This document shows positions 35,253-43,509 of a stretch of DNA of 64,000 nucleotides, piece by piece. The position numbers were made by a program, and so were the translations under genes. Location of the stretch: contig JAKOTQ010000089.1 of assembly GCA_029776205.1 (NCBI GenBank), positions 1-64,000 on the forward strand, in the 5' to 3' direction. The notes beneath the pieces are model-generated. The model ran no database searches, was not told the origin of the DNA, and worked only from the letters and a program-made list of their open reading frames with translations. The stretch is from Bacillota bacterium. GTDB taxonomy: Bacteria; Bacillota; UBA4882; UBA8346. Position 1 is the stretch's first letter; every line of letters begins with the position of its first letter.

Positions 35253-36323
35253 TTATAGTATACCGGCTCGCCGCAGCCCTAGACACCACCGGTGATACAG
35301 CCAAGCTTCTCTGCTGCCGCATTGCAGCAATGCCACAGTTTTCTTTCGGTTAGCCAGGTCCATCGCTTTAGGATCAGATAAATACATGGCCAATAAACCG
35401 GATACTATCATCCGGTGAAATTGAGGATAAGGCAAACGGGCACTTTGTTGATACGCCTGTTTAACAAAAAACTGAATGCGATGAAGGCATTGATCAGATG
35501 AATCATAATACATCGTAAAATTCAAATCCCCTGTTTCAATATCTTCAGCGGCATCGATCCAATAATCCAATAAAATATGAAGGCCGGTAATCCAGGGGAA
35601 ATAGACTTCCTCGATCACCTGAATTTCTTTCATATCCAGCATAGCCTCAGAAGCCATCGCAAATAAATAGAACATCCCTAAGGTAGAACCTGTAGCAGCC
35701 GCATATTCCTGCCAGTAAATGCCGGAATGGGTAAAGATATTCTGTTCTGCCCATTGCTGCAATTTCTTTTCCCTTATTTCGATGGCTAAATGTTTATAAG
35801 CTTGTAAATGTGAGTAAAGTTGAACATAATGGGATATACGGGGAATGACTAGCTTCGCCCCAGGCTGATGCCTAATGGTTTCCCGGCAAGTCTTCACCAA
35901 GGCCGTGAGATATCCTCCATCATCCTGATAAGGATAAAAACGATAATAATCATGAAGTTCCCGACTGGGATCTACGGCATCTGCCATGGCAAGGTGCAGC
36001 TGCAAAAACGCGGTTTCATCAAGAACGCCCAAACGATCACAGAGATTATCAAGATAGTCGCTAATCGTCTGTAGAGCGGTCACAAACCGGATAACCGGAT
36101 GGGGATCGACTACCCTTGGATACAAGGCATAAATGGCACCGCCTAATGCATGAAAGGTTTTAGTCCGGATACTGGCTAACGCTTGCATCCGTAACGCCAA
36201 ATTGGGTATCTGTTCTGCATAGGCCTTCCACTGATCCAACTCCCCTTTTACCGCAGGGAAGATCCGGCGAATATAAGTTCCAATCGTTAAAAACGAACGA
36301 AGCATACTCTTTATTATTCCCAA
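35253..36323 (-). CDS. ytpB: DUF2600 class IB terpene synthase, YtpB-like
   Basis: Up to 356 residues, like YtpB (tetraprenyl-beta-curcumene synthase) of Bacillus. The diphosphate-binding Asp motif is SDYLDNLCDR at about 89-97, and ELHDYYRFYPYQDDGGYLT is a second conserved stretch. YtpB makes tetraprenyl-beta-curcumene from heptaprenyl diphosphate, a step towards sesquarterpenes. Motif spacing supports the family but not the chain length used. The start is uncertain: TTG 36323 has no clear ribosome site, and ATG 36305 is an alternative. The gene is convergent with the polyprenyl synthase. Confidence 0.85.
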   Translation of the reverse strand: MGIIKSMLRSFLTIGTYIRRIFPAVKGELDQWKAYAEQIPNLALRMQALASIRTKTFHALGGAIYALYPRVVDPHPVIRFVTALQTISDYLDNLCDRLGVLDETAFLQLHLAMADAVDPSRELHDYYRFYPYQDDGGYLTALVKTCRETIRHQPGAKLVIPRISHYVQLYSHLQAYKHLAIEIREKKLQQWAEQNIFTHSGIYWQEYAAATGSTLGMFYLFAMASEAMLDMKEIQVIEEVYFPWITGLHILLDYWIDAAEDIETGDLNFTMYYDSSDQCLHRIQFFVKQAYQQSARLPYPQFHRMIVSGLLAMYLSDPKAMDLANRKKTVALLQCGSREAWLYHRWCLGLRRAGIL

Positions 36324-36346
36324 TTAATAAAGGAATATTCCATTTT

Positions 36347-36389
36347 GACATAAAAAAATAGCCTGCATTAACGCAGGCATTTTTATGTC
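36347..36389 (-). terminator. terminator after the HD-GYP gene
   Basis: On the minus strand GCCTGC, GTTAAT loop, GCAGGC and TATTTTTTT; the stem extends through flanking A/T runs (GACATAAAAA with TTTTTATGTC), so it may work in both directions. Confidence 0.85.
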
Positions 36390-36416
36390 ATTATGACTTA
36401 AGAAGTTAAAGTTCAT

Positions 36417-37301
36417 CTATGACAGAACAAAACGGGTTAATTTATCCACGACCTGAGAATCGTATTTTTTAGGAACATCCTGTAAAATGGCTGCAATGGC
36501 CAATTCGGGAGATGTGGCATCTTGAAAACGACGCGGAGAAGTCATCGCATCAAAAGTATCAGCAACGGCCGTAATTTTAGCAAACACATGAATCTGGTCG
36601 CTTTTTAACCTCCGGGGATATCCCGACCCGTCTTCCCGCTCATGATGCTGATAGGCCACATGAGCTGAAAGAAAACTCAAACTGGTTCTGGTTTTCAAAA
36701 GATCAAACCCGTTTTTTGTATGGTTTTTAATGATTTCATATTCGGTAGGTTTTAGCTTGTCGGATTTATTTAAAATATCAGGATTGATCATGGTTTTACC
36801 CACATCATGCATGATTGCGCCGACACCTAACATTTGCAATTGATTACGGGTCATTCCCATTAAAGAACCGATTAAAACCGCGGTCACTCCGACATTCACT
36901 GAATGCATGAAAAGATAATTATCGAAAGTGCGAATCTGTACCAAATCCAAACCGACAAGGGGATCGGATAAAATCTGAAAGATGATCTCATCGATGAGTT
37001 CTTGGACTTCTTTCATCTCAATTGAGGTTTTATTGATGCACAATTTCCCCATGGTTTCTTTGATGATTTTCAAACCTTTGGCCCGAGTATCTTCGCGAAT
37101 CGGATCCAATTTGATAGTTTCTGTAAGTTCGTGAGGTTCAAAAACACATACTGTTTCATATCCCAATTCTTTAATCCGTTGAATGAATTGGGGTTTAATG
37201 GGTAAACCGGCACTCAATAAAACCGTACCGGTGTTCTCATCATATAACGTTTTCGCCAGAATCATTCCTGGTTCAATCTGATCAACACGAATAAAACGCA
37301 T
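36417..37301 (-). CDS. HD-GYP domain protein (putative c-di-GMP phosphodiesterase)
   Basis: 294 residues. The first 100 residues include IEPGMILAKTLYDENTG, typical of the N-terminus of HD-GYP proteins of Firmicutes. The HD-GYP domain (about 120-290) keeps His in LFMHSVNVG, HD in GAIMHDVGKTM, HH in YQHHEREDGSGYP, all needed for metal binding and for c-di-GMP hydrolysis to GMP. No sensory domain is attached. GAAGGGAG precedes the ATG. Confidence 0.88.
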   Translation of the reverse strand: MRFIRVDQIEPGMILAKTLYDENTGTVLLSAGLPIKPQFIQRIKELGYETVCVFEPHELTETIKLDPIREDTRAKGLKIIKETMGKLCINKTSIEMKEVQELIDEIIFQILSDPLVGLDLVQIRTFDNYLFMHSVNVGVTAVLIGSLMGMTRNQLQMLGVGAIMHDVGKTMINPDILNKSDKLKPTEYEIIKNHTKNGFDLLKTRTSLSFLSAHVAYQHHEREDGSGYPRRLKSDQIHVFAKITAVADTFDAMTSPRRFQDATSPELAIAAILQDVPKKYDSQVVDKLTRFVLS

Positions 37302-37513
37302 GGACTCCCTTCATCTTTCTATGAATTTTTGGTAAATGTATTCTGCAAAACGACACTTTTTCCTGTTTTTCCTCGAAAAGTTTATCCAATCCATAACAGC
37401 AAAAAACATCAAGAATCTACAACATTCCAAAATACACGCAACAATATGTAAATTATTCACTATCGCCGGAGAAAAATTGGTAAAATAAAGGAGAGTTTTT
37501 TAGGAGGAATGAT

Positions 37514-38134
37514 ATGACCCGATATTTTGAATATGGCGAAGCTGAGATTGCCCATCTTAAAAACCGCGATCCCAAACTTGGAAAGGTGATTGAGCGGGTT
37601 GGGATCATCCGGCGTGAAATTACGCCAGACCCTTTTGAAGCATTGATCTCATCCATCATCAGCCAACAAATCTCCAATAAAGCCGCTGAAACTGTATGGA
37701 ACCGGTTCATCCTTCAAGTCGAAGAAGTTACGCCGTCCCGGATAGCCGCAACACCTGTCGAAACCATTCAGAAATGTGGCATGTCATCTCGAAAAGCTAA
37801 TTACATCAAGGGCATCGCTGAAGCTGCAATCTCTGGAAAAATCCATTTTGACCAATTGCATACTTTGCCCGACGCTGAAATTATCCGGCAATTAACTTCC
37901 CTTCCCGGGGTCGGAGTTTGGACTGCTGAGATGTTGCTTATCTTCTCACTGTGTCGTCCCAATGTGTTAAGTTTTAACGATTTAGCCATACGCCGCGGTT
38001 TAATGACGCTCTATAGGCTGAATACCCTTACCCGGGAACAATGGAAAGAATATTATAAACGGTATTCACCCTATGCTTCCGTGGCATCTCTTTATCTGTG
38101 GGAAGTTGCCCATGAAAACGAAACAGGCGGTTGA
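37514..38134 (+). CDS. AlkA-like DNA-3-methyladenine glycosylase
   Basis: 206 residues of the HhH-GPD superfamily. The helix-hairpin-helix is LTSLPGVGVWTAEMLL and the catalytic Asp lies in LSFNDLAIRRGL. SSIISQQISNKAAETVWNRF is the usual base-binding start. It would excise alkylated bases (3-methyladenine and others). The N-terminal TBP-like domain of long AlkA is absent, making it the short type. AGGAGG precedes the ATG. No LexA box is visible. Confidence 0.88.
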   Translation: MTRYFEYGEAEIAHLKNRDPKLGKVIERVGIIRREITPDPFEALISSIISQQISNKAAETVWNRFILQVEEVTPSRIAATPVETIQKCGMSSRKANYIKGIAEAAISGKIHFDQLHTLPDAEIIRQLTSLPGVGVWTAEMLLIFSLCRPNVLSFNDLAIRRGLMTLYRLNTLTREQWKEYYKRYSPYASVASLYLWEVAHENETGG

Positions 38135-38150
38135 TACCGCCTGATTTTTA
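38124..38150 (+). terminator. terminator after the AlkA-like gene
   Basis: CAGGCGG, TTGATA loop, CCGCCTG and ATTTTTAT. Confidence 0.85.
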
Positions 38151-38399
38151 TGTGTTTACTAGTGCAATTATTGAATATGTTTTGTATCTGTTTTTGACTC
38201 CGCCAATAATCAGCTCAATCTCTCCTTCGAGAACAATACCCCATTGGCTTTCATGGCTATGCTCCGGCAAATCAACATCTTCCGAAAATTCCATGAAAAT
38301 AATCTGGTGGTTTTTACCCTGGGATAAAAAGGCCTTAACCCCTTTCAATGGGATATCCGCTTCAGGAAGATTTAAAATGGGTTGCGGAAAATTGACCAA
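38148..38399 (-). pseudogene. truncated cupin-domain protein
   Basis: 83 residues: the first half of a small cupin (PEHSHESQWGIVLEGEIELII), with metal-ligand His residues in HSH and Gly of the first cupin motif. Full relatives are about 110 residues and carry a second motif ending in a Pro-x-x-x-His; here the frame ends in KTYSIIALVNT without it. No other frame restores that motif, so a deletion is more likely than a simple frameshift. The tail reaches the terminator of the alkA-like gene. TTG start after AAAGGAG. It may still be made but is unlikely to bind metal normally. Confidence 0.5.
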
Positions 38400-38760
38400 A
38401 ATGATTACTCCTTTCGTCTTAATAAAAAATAAGGCCCACTATGTTGCCTTATTTCTGGATGCAGTCAATGATCTGTTTTAACGGGCTGCAATAATCTTTC
38501 TCATTTTGTGGTTCACCTTAAATTAAGTAACATTATACCCAATTTCAGGTAAAAGTCAATTTTAAGGACGATAATCAGCGAATATTCTTTATTCAGCTGA
38601 AAATCGTACAGGTAAATATGCAATTTTATCTTTCATATTACCTATTATAAAGTAACTATATGCCTCTATTTTTGATCAAAAATTCGTCCGCCTTTGAAAG
38701 TTATTTTCATTGGCGGACAGTAATCACAGGAGTTCCGTTTATAAGCGTTTATCAATGATA
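38400..38760. other. intergenic stretch between the cupin remnant and the IS
   Basis: No gene found. Two inverted repeats: AATAAGGC...GCCTTATT (38428-38453), in the leader of the cupin remnant, and GTCCGCC...GGCGGAC (38686-38718), with a 19-base loop, just left of the IS. The rest is AT-rich with short open frames only. Confidence 0.5.
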
Positions 38761-38848
38761 TGCGGCGTCCCCCGTTCAATAGACAGGTAAAACGCAAGGA
38801 TAACGTTGCTTTTCACAGGATAGCTTAATATTTCTTGATTTCTTGCAA

Positions 38849-39670
38849 TTAGGCAGCCATAGCCGACAAATAATATTCTTCTGGCGTTAGGTATCCGTTT
38901 GCGGCATGAAGCCGTTGCCGATTATAAAAGATCTCAACATATTCAAAAACAGCGGCACGCGCCTCATCTCGAGTCTTAAACCTTCGCCCAATTAGCCACT
39001 CATACTTCATCTTGCCCCAAAATGCTTCCATTGGTGCATTGTCCCAGCAGTTTCCTTTCCGGGACATGCTGCAAATAAAACCGCGCTTCTTAAGGTAATT
39101 TTGATAATCGTTTGAACAATATTGGCTACCACGATCAGAATGAATTAACATCCCTGGGGCAGGTCTATACCGTTTACAGACACTATCCAGAGCGTTGATA
39201 ACAAGCTCCTTCGTCATTCTATCACTCAGTGAGAGCCCAACTATTTTTTGACCACATAAATCCATCACCCCAGCTATATAAAGCCAGCCTTCTTCTGTCC
39301 ATAGATAGGTTATGTCGCTGACCATTTTCATATTGGGTTTTTCTGCTGAAAACTGACGGTTTAAAATATTCTCCGCCACTGGCAGGTGATGGTTTGAATT
39401 TGTTGTTGCCTTATATTTTTTAGCTACCTTTGATCTCAAGCCTTCCTGTTTCATAAGTCGCTCTACACGCTTATGATTAACCAATTTACCTTTACGTCGG
39501 AGTTCCTTGGTCATTTTACGAGAACCATAGGTTTGCTTTGTCTTCTTATGTATCGACTTTATTTCTTCCTTGAGCACTTCATTTTCTGTGTCTCTTGTAC
39601 TTTTCGGGCGATTCTCCCATGCATAATAACCACTTCGTGAAACACCAAGCATTTCGCATAGCTTCGCCAC
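38849..39670 (-). CDS. IS3-family transposase OrfB
   Basis: The DDE integrase half, 273 residues from the in-frame GTG at 39670, though it is normally made as a fusion with OrfA through a -1 frameshift. Catalytic Asp residues in VSDITYLW and IHSDRGSQYC, and Glu in APMEAFWGKMK, show it is complete. RKGNCWDNAPMEAFWG is the IS3 signature. The HTH_21-like region (KTKQTYGSRKMTKELRRKG) precedes it. It is not visibly damaged, so the element may be active. Confidence 0.93.
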   Translation of the reverse strand: MAKLCEMLGVSRSGYYAWENRPKSTRDTENEVLKEEIKSIHKKTKQTYGSRKMTKELRRKGKLVNHKRVERLMKQEGLRSKVAKKYKATTNSNHHLPVAENILNRQFSAEKPNMKMVSDITYLWTEEGWLYIAGVMDLCGQKIVGLSLSDRMTKELVINALDSVCKRYRPAPGMLIHSDRGSQYCSNDYQNYLKKRGFICSMSRKGNCWDNAPMEAFWGKMKYEWLIGRRFKTRDEARAAVFEYVEIFYNRQRLHAANGYLTPEEYYLSAMAA

Positions 39671-39711
39671 CCGGAATTTACAGCGGTTAGCTCTGATGAA
39701 TTCAAACCTCT

Positions 39712-39999
39712 TTACTTCAGGTTCTTCGCGAAGTAAGCTGCCGCCTTTTTTAAAATCTCATTTTCCTCCCGGAGATCCCGAATCTGGCGCTCAAGCTTTC
39801 TGATGCGCTCATCATCCGGACTTAGCCTGCCACTACCGGGAAAAGGTGCATTGGGTTTTTCACGATAGCGTTTAATCCAGCCATACAGTGTATTTTCATT
39901 AATGCCTAACTCTGTGGCAACTTTAGATACTGGACCACCGGTGGTTTCTACTCTTTTAACTGCTTCCATTTTAAATTCAGCGCTAAACTGTTTTACCAT
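39712..39999 (-). CDS. IS3-family transposase OrfA
   Basis: 95 residues: helix-turn-helix (KVATELGINENTLYGWIKRY) followed by a leucine-zipper coiled coil (RIRKLERQIRDLREENEIL). It binds the element ends and is the first half of the OrfAB fusion; the slippery sequence lies near its 3' end. Confidence 0.93.
   Translation of the reverse strand: MVKQFSAEFKMEAVKRVETTGGPVSKVATELGINENTLYGWIKRYREKPNAPFPGSGRLSPDDERIRKLERQIRDLREENEILKKAAAYFAKNLK
39745..39751 (-). promoter_or_regulatory. programmed -1 frameshift site of the IS
   Basis: AAAAAAG heptamer in the orfA reading (A AAA AAG), the site used in IS150-type elements, about 11 codons before the orfA stop. A -1 slip joins orfA to the orfB frame. 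Confidence 0.75.
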
Positions 40000-40029
40000 T
40001 TTTAATTTCCCCTCTCTGATTACAGTATA

Positions 40030-40497
40030 CTATGTGTTTATACTGTCCATCAAAAGGGGTACAGGGCAAACAGACTGTATTGCCTCCGGCCTCATGGCAC
40101 CTTCATACATATTCACCAGAAAGTCGGCTTCCACCAGGATTTGATAATCCAAACCGTCAATTTCCGTATAAGTATGATGATAACCGACCAGGTAACAAAC
40201 TCTGTCCATAACTTCCTTTGAGCAATCCAATTCTTTAAGCATATCAGCAGCGACGATTGGCCCTTCGGACTCCTGATACTTTCCATTGGCCGAACCGTAC
40301 TTTTCCTCGGAAACTTTGATTCCAATATCATGAACGATCGCCGCAATCTCTAGAATATTCAGCGTACTTTCATCAAGCTTTTCAGATATTCCTATAAACC
40401 GCGCAAAGCTGTGCACTTTCATAAAATGTTGGATTCGCTTCGGATCGCCGGAATAATAGGTTATCATCTTTTGAATGAGTTGTTCTTTATTCATCAT
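40030..40497 (-). pseudogene. HD-domain phosphohydrolase truncated by the IS
   Basis: 155 residues of open frame. The HD domain is present: VHSFARFIG, AAIVHDIGIKV and LVGYHHTYTEIDGLDYQILVEADF. Relatives continue after AIQSV with a C-terminal helix, but here the sequence at 40068 enters the IS and the last 12 residues and stop are IS-encoded. The remaining C-terminus of the gene is not found on the other side of the element, so the locus was also rearranged or lost sequence. The HD core is intact, so weak activity cannot be excluded. No strong ribosome site precedes the ATG. Confidence 0.7.
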
Positions 40498-40830
40498 GCT
40501 ACCTCACTTGCTTTTAACGGCTAAAACCACACTCTTCGCATCCTCTACTCATCATATAAGACTTACTGAACTACCTTTTAGTTGTAATATTTCATGTTGA
40601 TCCTTGATAACCAAACTATAAAGTTCTCTTGAATGAATTCTTTCTAACTCACTTAGTCTCATCTTGACATTAATAGATTAGAATTAAATAAAAAACGATT
40701 CCTCACCCGGAATCGTCTTGGAAATCGAAATTATCAGCTGCCCTTAGGGTGGTATCTGATAACATTAATTTCCACACACAGGGAGCTTTTCCTTCAGGTT
40801 TTGAAATGAAATTGGCCGCTTTGCATATGG
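40498..40830. other. intergenic stretch with one copy of repeat A
   Basis: No gene. 40683-40795 carries a copy of the repeat A family (hairpin CGATTCC...GGAATCG followed by conserved AATTTCCACACA). The rest is AT-rich. Confidence 0.6.
40683..40795. repeat. repeat A, copy 1 (partial)
   Basis: AAAAACGATTCCTCACCC then GGAATCGTCTT forms a hairpin; the distal part keeps only TTATCAG and TTTCCACACA. It is more diverged than the copies at 49357 and 52649. Confidence 0.55.
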
Positions 40831-41910
40831 CTATGAACCGGCTACGGGACTACCGACTCTGCGCTGCAACCAGAGGAGGTTATGCCCCGGATCATCCGCT
40901 ACCCTCCGGCCAAGGGACTCAATCCTCTTGGAAATGCAGCCCCGGCAGTCGGCAGCTTCCTCACCCAGGCAGATCTTATTGGGATAAATCTGATAATCCG
41001 GCCGGTATTTTCTGGGGGTCAGATTGGGCATCACCACATTGGCTCCAGCCTGAAGAGCTGCCTCCCGCCCGAACGGATCGATGCTTCCCAACGCAGTGGT
41101 GGCCGGGATAAGGGCATAAGGCAAGGCCAGCCGGGTGAGTGCTACCATCAGGCAGGTCAGTTCCACAGTCCCGCCAGCTTCCCGTCCCAAGGGAGTATCG
41201 GGATGCGGAATAAAAGGGCCGATCCCCACCATCTCCGCATTCAACGCTAAAGCGAGTTCCAGATCCGCATATAAAGTTCGACTGTCCTGACCGGGCAGCC
41301 CCACCATAAAACCGGTGCCCACTTGATAATCCAGTTGTTTAAGGATTTTCAGCAACGCGACGCGCTGCTCCAGGCTTTGGCCGGGATGAAGCCGCTGGTA
41401 TAAGGCCGGATCCGCCGTTTCATGCCGCATCAGATACCGTTCAGCCCCGGCTTTACGCCAGAGTTCATATTCCCAAGGCTCCCGCTCGCCAATGCTTAAG
41501 GTGACTACCAGGCCGAGGCCTTTAATATCCCGGATCACGGCTGCAATGGTCTCAGCGGTGTACGCCGGATCTTCACCGGATTGAAGCACCACCGTACGAT
41601 AGCCGAGACTGGCACCATGCTCTGCGGCAGCGATGATCTCCTCCGGGGTCATCCGGTACCGGGCAACTTTCCGGTTACCCCGGCGCAAACCGCAGTAAAG
41701 GCAGTTATTCCGGCAATAGTTGGAGAACTCAATCAGCCCCCGGAGATGAACCTTATCGCCAACTGTCCTCGATCGTAACCGGTCGGCATCGGCCAGAACC
41801 TGTCGGGCTTCTTCTCCGCCTGGATTGGCCAATAACCGTAAGATTCGGTTCTGATCGTTCAAATCTATCCTGCTATATGAAGCTCCAAGATCATTCGGGC
41901 TTTTTCCCAT
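40831..41910 (-). CDS. hydE: [FeFe]-hydrogenase maturase HydE
   Basis: 359 residues. Radical-SAM motif at 66-73 (NYCRNNCLYCGLRRGN) in the BATS-domain-containing HydE/BioB group; TGFMVGLPGQ and GIGPFIPHPDTPLG are typical of HydE. The C-terminal Cys cluster GEEAADCRGC may hold a second cluster. HydE converts the Fe(Cys)(CO)2(CN) unit made by HydG into the dinuclear precursor of the H-cluster. It is the last gene of the operon, 12 bases after the TM1266 gene. GGAGAG ribosome site. Confidence 0.95.
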   Translation of the reverse strand: MGKSPNDLGASYSRIDLNDQNRILRLLANPGGEEARQVLADADRLRSRTVGDKVHLRGLIEFSNYCRNNCLYCGLRRGNRKVARYRMTPEEIIAAAEHGASLGYRTVVLQSGEDPAYTAETIAAVIRDIKGLGLVVTLSIGEREPWEYELWRKAGAERYLMRHETADPALYQRLHPGQSLEQRVALLKILKQLDYQVGTGFMVGLPGQDSRTLYADLELALALNAEMVGIGPFIPHPDTPLGREAGGTVELTCLMVALTRLALPYALIPATTALGSIDPFGREAALQAGANVVMPNLTPRKYRPDYQIYPNKICLGEEAADCRGCISKRIESLGRRVADDPGHNLLWLQRRVGSPVAGS

Positions 41911-41922
41911 CTCTCCGCTCCT

Positions 41923-42180
41923 TTAACCTTTCTTAGCCATCGTCGCCCGGGCGCTGACGCCGTTGATATTCCCCAACCTTCCGGTGAGGGTATTGATCTC
42001 ATCCTCAGAACCGTCCACGATTAAAGCGATCACTCCCACCTGCCGCTCCCAGTGGGGAATCCCCATCCTGCCCACCACAATCCGGTTAAACTCGCTGATC
42101 AAACCGTTCACACGTTCCTGTATCTCCTGTGGCCGCTCTAAAATAATGGCAATGACCCCTAAACGTTTCTCCGTATTCAT
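41923..42180 (-). CDS. TM1266-type iron-only hydrogenase system protein
   Basis: 85 residues of a ferredoxin-like/ACT fold; RLGVIAIILERPQEIQERVN and IVVGRMGIPHWERQVGVIAL are the family signature (TIGR03959). The family is found with hydE, hydF and hydG and is proposed to be a regulator or small-molecule binder; its role is not proven. Start: ATG 42180 lies six bases after GGAGG; an ATG at 42198 has no ribosome site. Confidence 0.9.
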   Translation of the reverse strand: MNTEKRLGVIAIILERPQEIQERVNGLISEFNRIVVGRMGIPHWERQVGVIALIVDGSEDEINTLTGRLGNINGVSARATMAKKG

Positions 42181-42208
42181 CAAATACCTCCAGAACATTT
42201 GATTAGAT

Positions 42209-43468
42209 TTAAAATGTTCTTCCCGTTATTTCAAATTCCTCGTTCAATAAAGGTTTCAACTCCGGAAAAGGTTCCAGGGCTCTCGGAAAGATCCCCTGCA
42301 CATATGCAATGAACACTCCATAATTGACAATGGGTATCCCTTGCTCCTTAGCCGATGCCACCCGATATCTCATCTCCCTCCGGTTAAGCATACAGCCGCC
42401 GCAATGGATCACCAGACGGTACTTGGATAAATCCTGCGGCAAACTGAAGCCGCTAGCCCATTCAAACGAAAGTTCCCCACCGACCTTTTGCCGGAGCCAC
42501 CTTGGAATCTTTACCGTTCCAATATCATCACACTGCCGGTGATGAGTACATCCTTCGGCTATCAGTACCTTGTCGCCGGGCCGAAGGCTTTCTACGACCT
42601 TGACTCCCCGAACCAACTCCGGCAGATCGCCTTTGAAACGGGCGAATAAAATCGAAAAAGAAGTCAAGGGAATTTCCTGCGGCGTATCAGCGGTAACTTT
42701 CAAAAATACCTGTGAGTCGGTGATGACCAGCGCCGGTTTCTTCCCCAAACGCTCTAAGGTTGCTTTGAGCTCATATTCTTTGGTCATGACGGCAATAGCA
42801 TCACGTTCCAGGACATCCCGGATCACCTGCTGTTGAGGGAGGATCAGACGGCCTTTGGGAGCGGCTTTATCTATCGGGATCACCAACACCACAAAATCAC
42901 CGGGATGGATCAGGTCCCCTACTAAAAACAACTCCGGTTCAAGATTAACTGCTTGGCGGGACAGAGCCTTTTTCAATTCGTTGATCCCTGCGCCATTTCG
43001 GGCCGATACCTCAATCAGTTCCATTCCTAATTCCTTCTGCCACTTTTGGCATTGGGCCCGGTTATACCCAGCCATATCGGTCTTGGTGATGACCCCGGCG
43101 ACCGGTATTTTCCGGGCCTGGATCTTACGGAGCAATTGAGTTTCGAAATCGGTGACCCCGATAGTACCGTCAACAACCAGGATCGCCAGATCCGTCCGGT
43201 TTAACATCTGGTATGACCGTTCCACCCTAAGCTCCCCCAAAGGCCCTTCATCATCCAAACCGGCTGTGTCAATCAAATTGACCGGGCCTAAAGGCAACAA
43301 CTCCATAGCCTTCATCACCGGATCGGTGGTGGTTCCAGGTTCATCGGAGACCAAAGCCACGGCCTGATTGGTCAGGGCATTGATTAAGCTGGATTTTCCG
43401 GCGTTCCGCCGGCCGAAGATAGCAATCTGCAGCCGTAACGCATTGGGAGTTTCATTTAAAGTGGTCAT
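42209..43468 (-). CDS. hydF: [FeFe]-hydrogenase maturation GTPase HydF
   Basis: 419 residues. GTPase domain with P-loop FGRRNAGKSSL, DxxG in IDTAGLDDEG and NKxD-like ITKTDMAG; a dimerisation domain; and a C-terminal cluster-binding domain with CTHHRQCDD and HCGGCM, the CxHx...HCxxC ligands of its [4Fe-4S] cluster. HydF is the scaffold that carries the 2Fe precursor to the hydrogenase. It lies between aspA and the TM1266 gene. Confidence 0.96.
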   Translation of the reverse strand: MTTLNETPNALRLQIAIFGRRNAGKSSLINALTNQAVALVSDEPGTTTDPVMKAMELLPLGPVNLIDTAGLDDEGPLGELRVERSYQMLNRTDLAILVVDGTIGVTDFETQLLRKIQARKIPVAGVITKTDMAGYNRAQCQKWQKELGMELIEVSARNGAGINELKKALSRQAVNLEPELFLVGDLIHPGDFVVLVIPIDKAAPKGRLILPQQQVIRDVLERDAIAVMTKEYELKATLERLGKKPALVITDSQVFLKVTADTPQEIPLTSFSILFARFKGDLPELVRGVKVVESLRPGDKVLIAEGCTHHRQCDDIGTVKIPRWLRQKVGGELSFEWASGFSLPQDLSKYRLVIHCGGCMLNRREMRYRVASAKEQGIPIVNYGVFIAYVQGIFPRALEPFPELKPLLNEEFEITGRTF

Positions 43469-43509
43469 CGTAACCTCCAGAAAATTAAATCAAAAGGTAA
43501 GAATGGACT

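Larger units (their letters stand above)
38761..40068 (-). mobile_element. IS3-family element, IS150-like
   Basis: About 1308 bases. Both ends read inward begin with TG and match imperfectly: TGCCCTGTACCCCTTTTGA (outer end 40068) against TGCGGCGTCCCCCGTTCAA (outer end 38761), then ATGGACAGTATAAACAC and TAGACAGGTAAAACGC. It holds orfA and orfB on the minus strand with a frameshift site between them. No clear target-site duplication is seen: the flanks are GATA and AACA. The right end interrupts an HD-domain gene. Confidence 0.85.
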
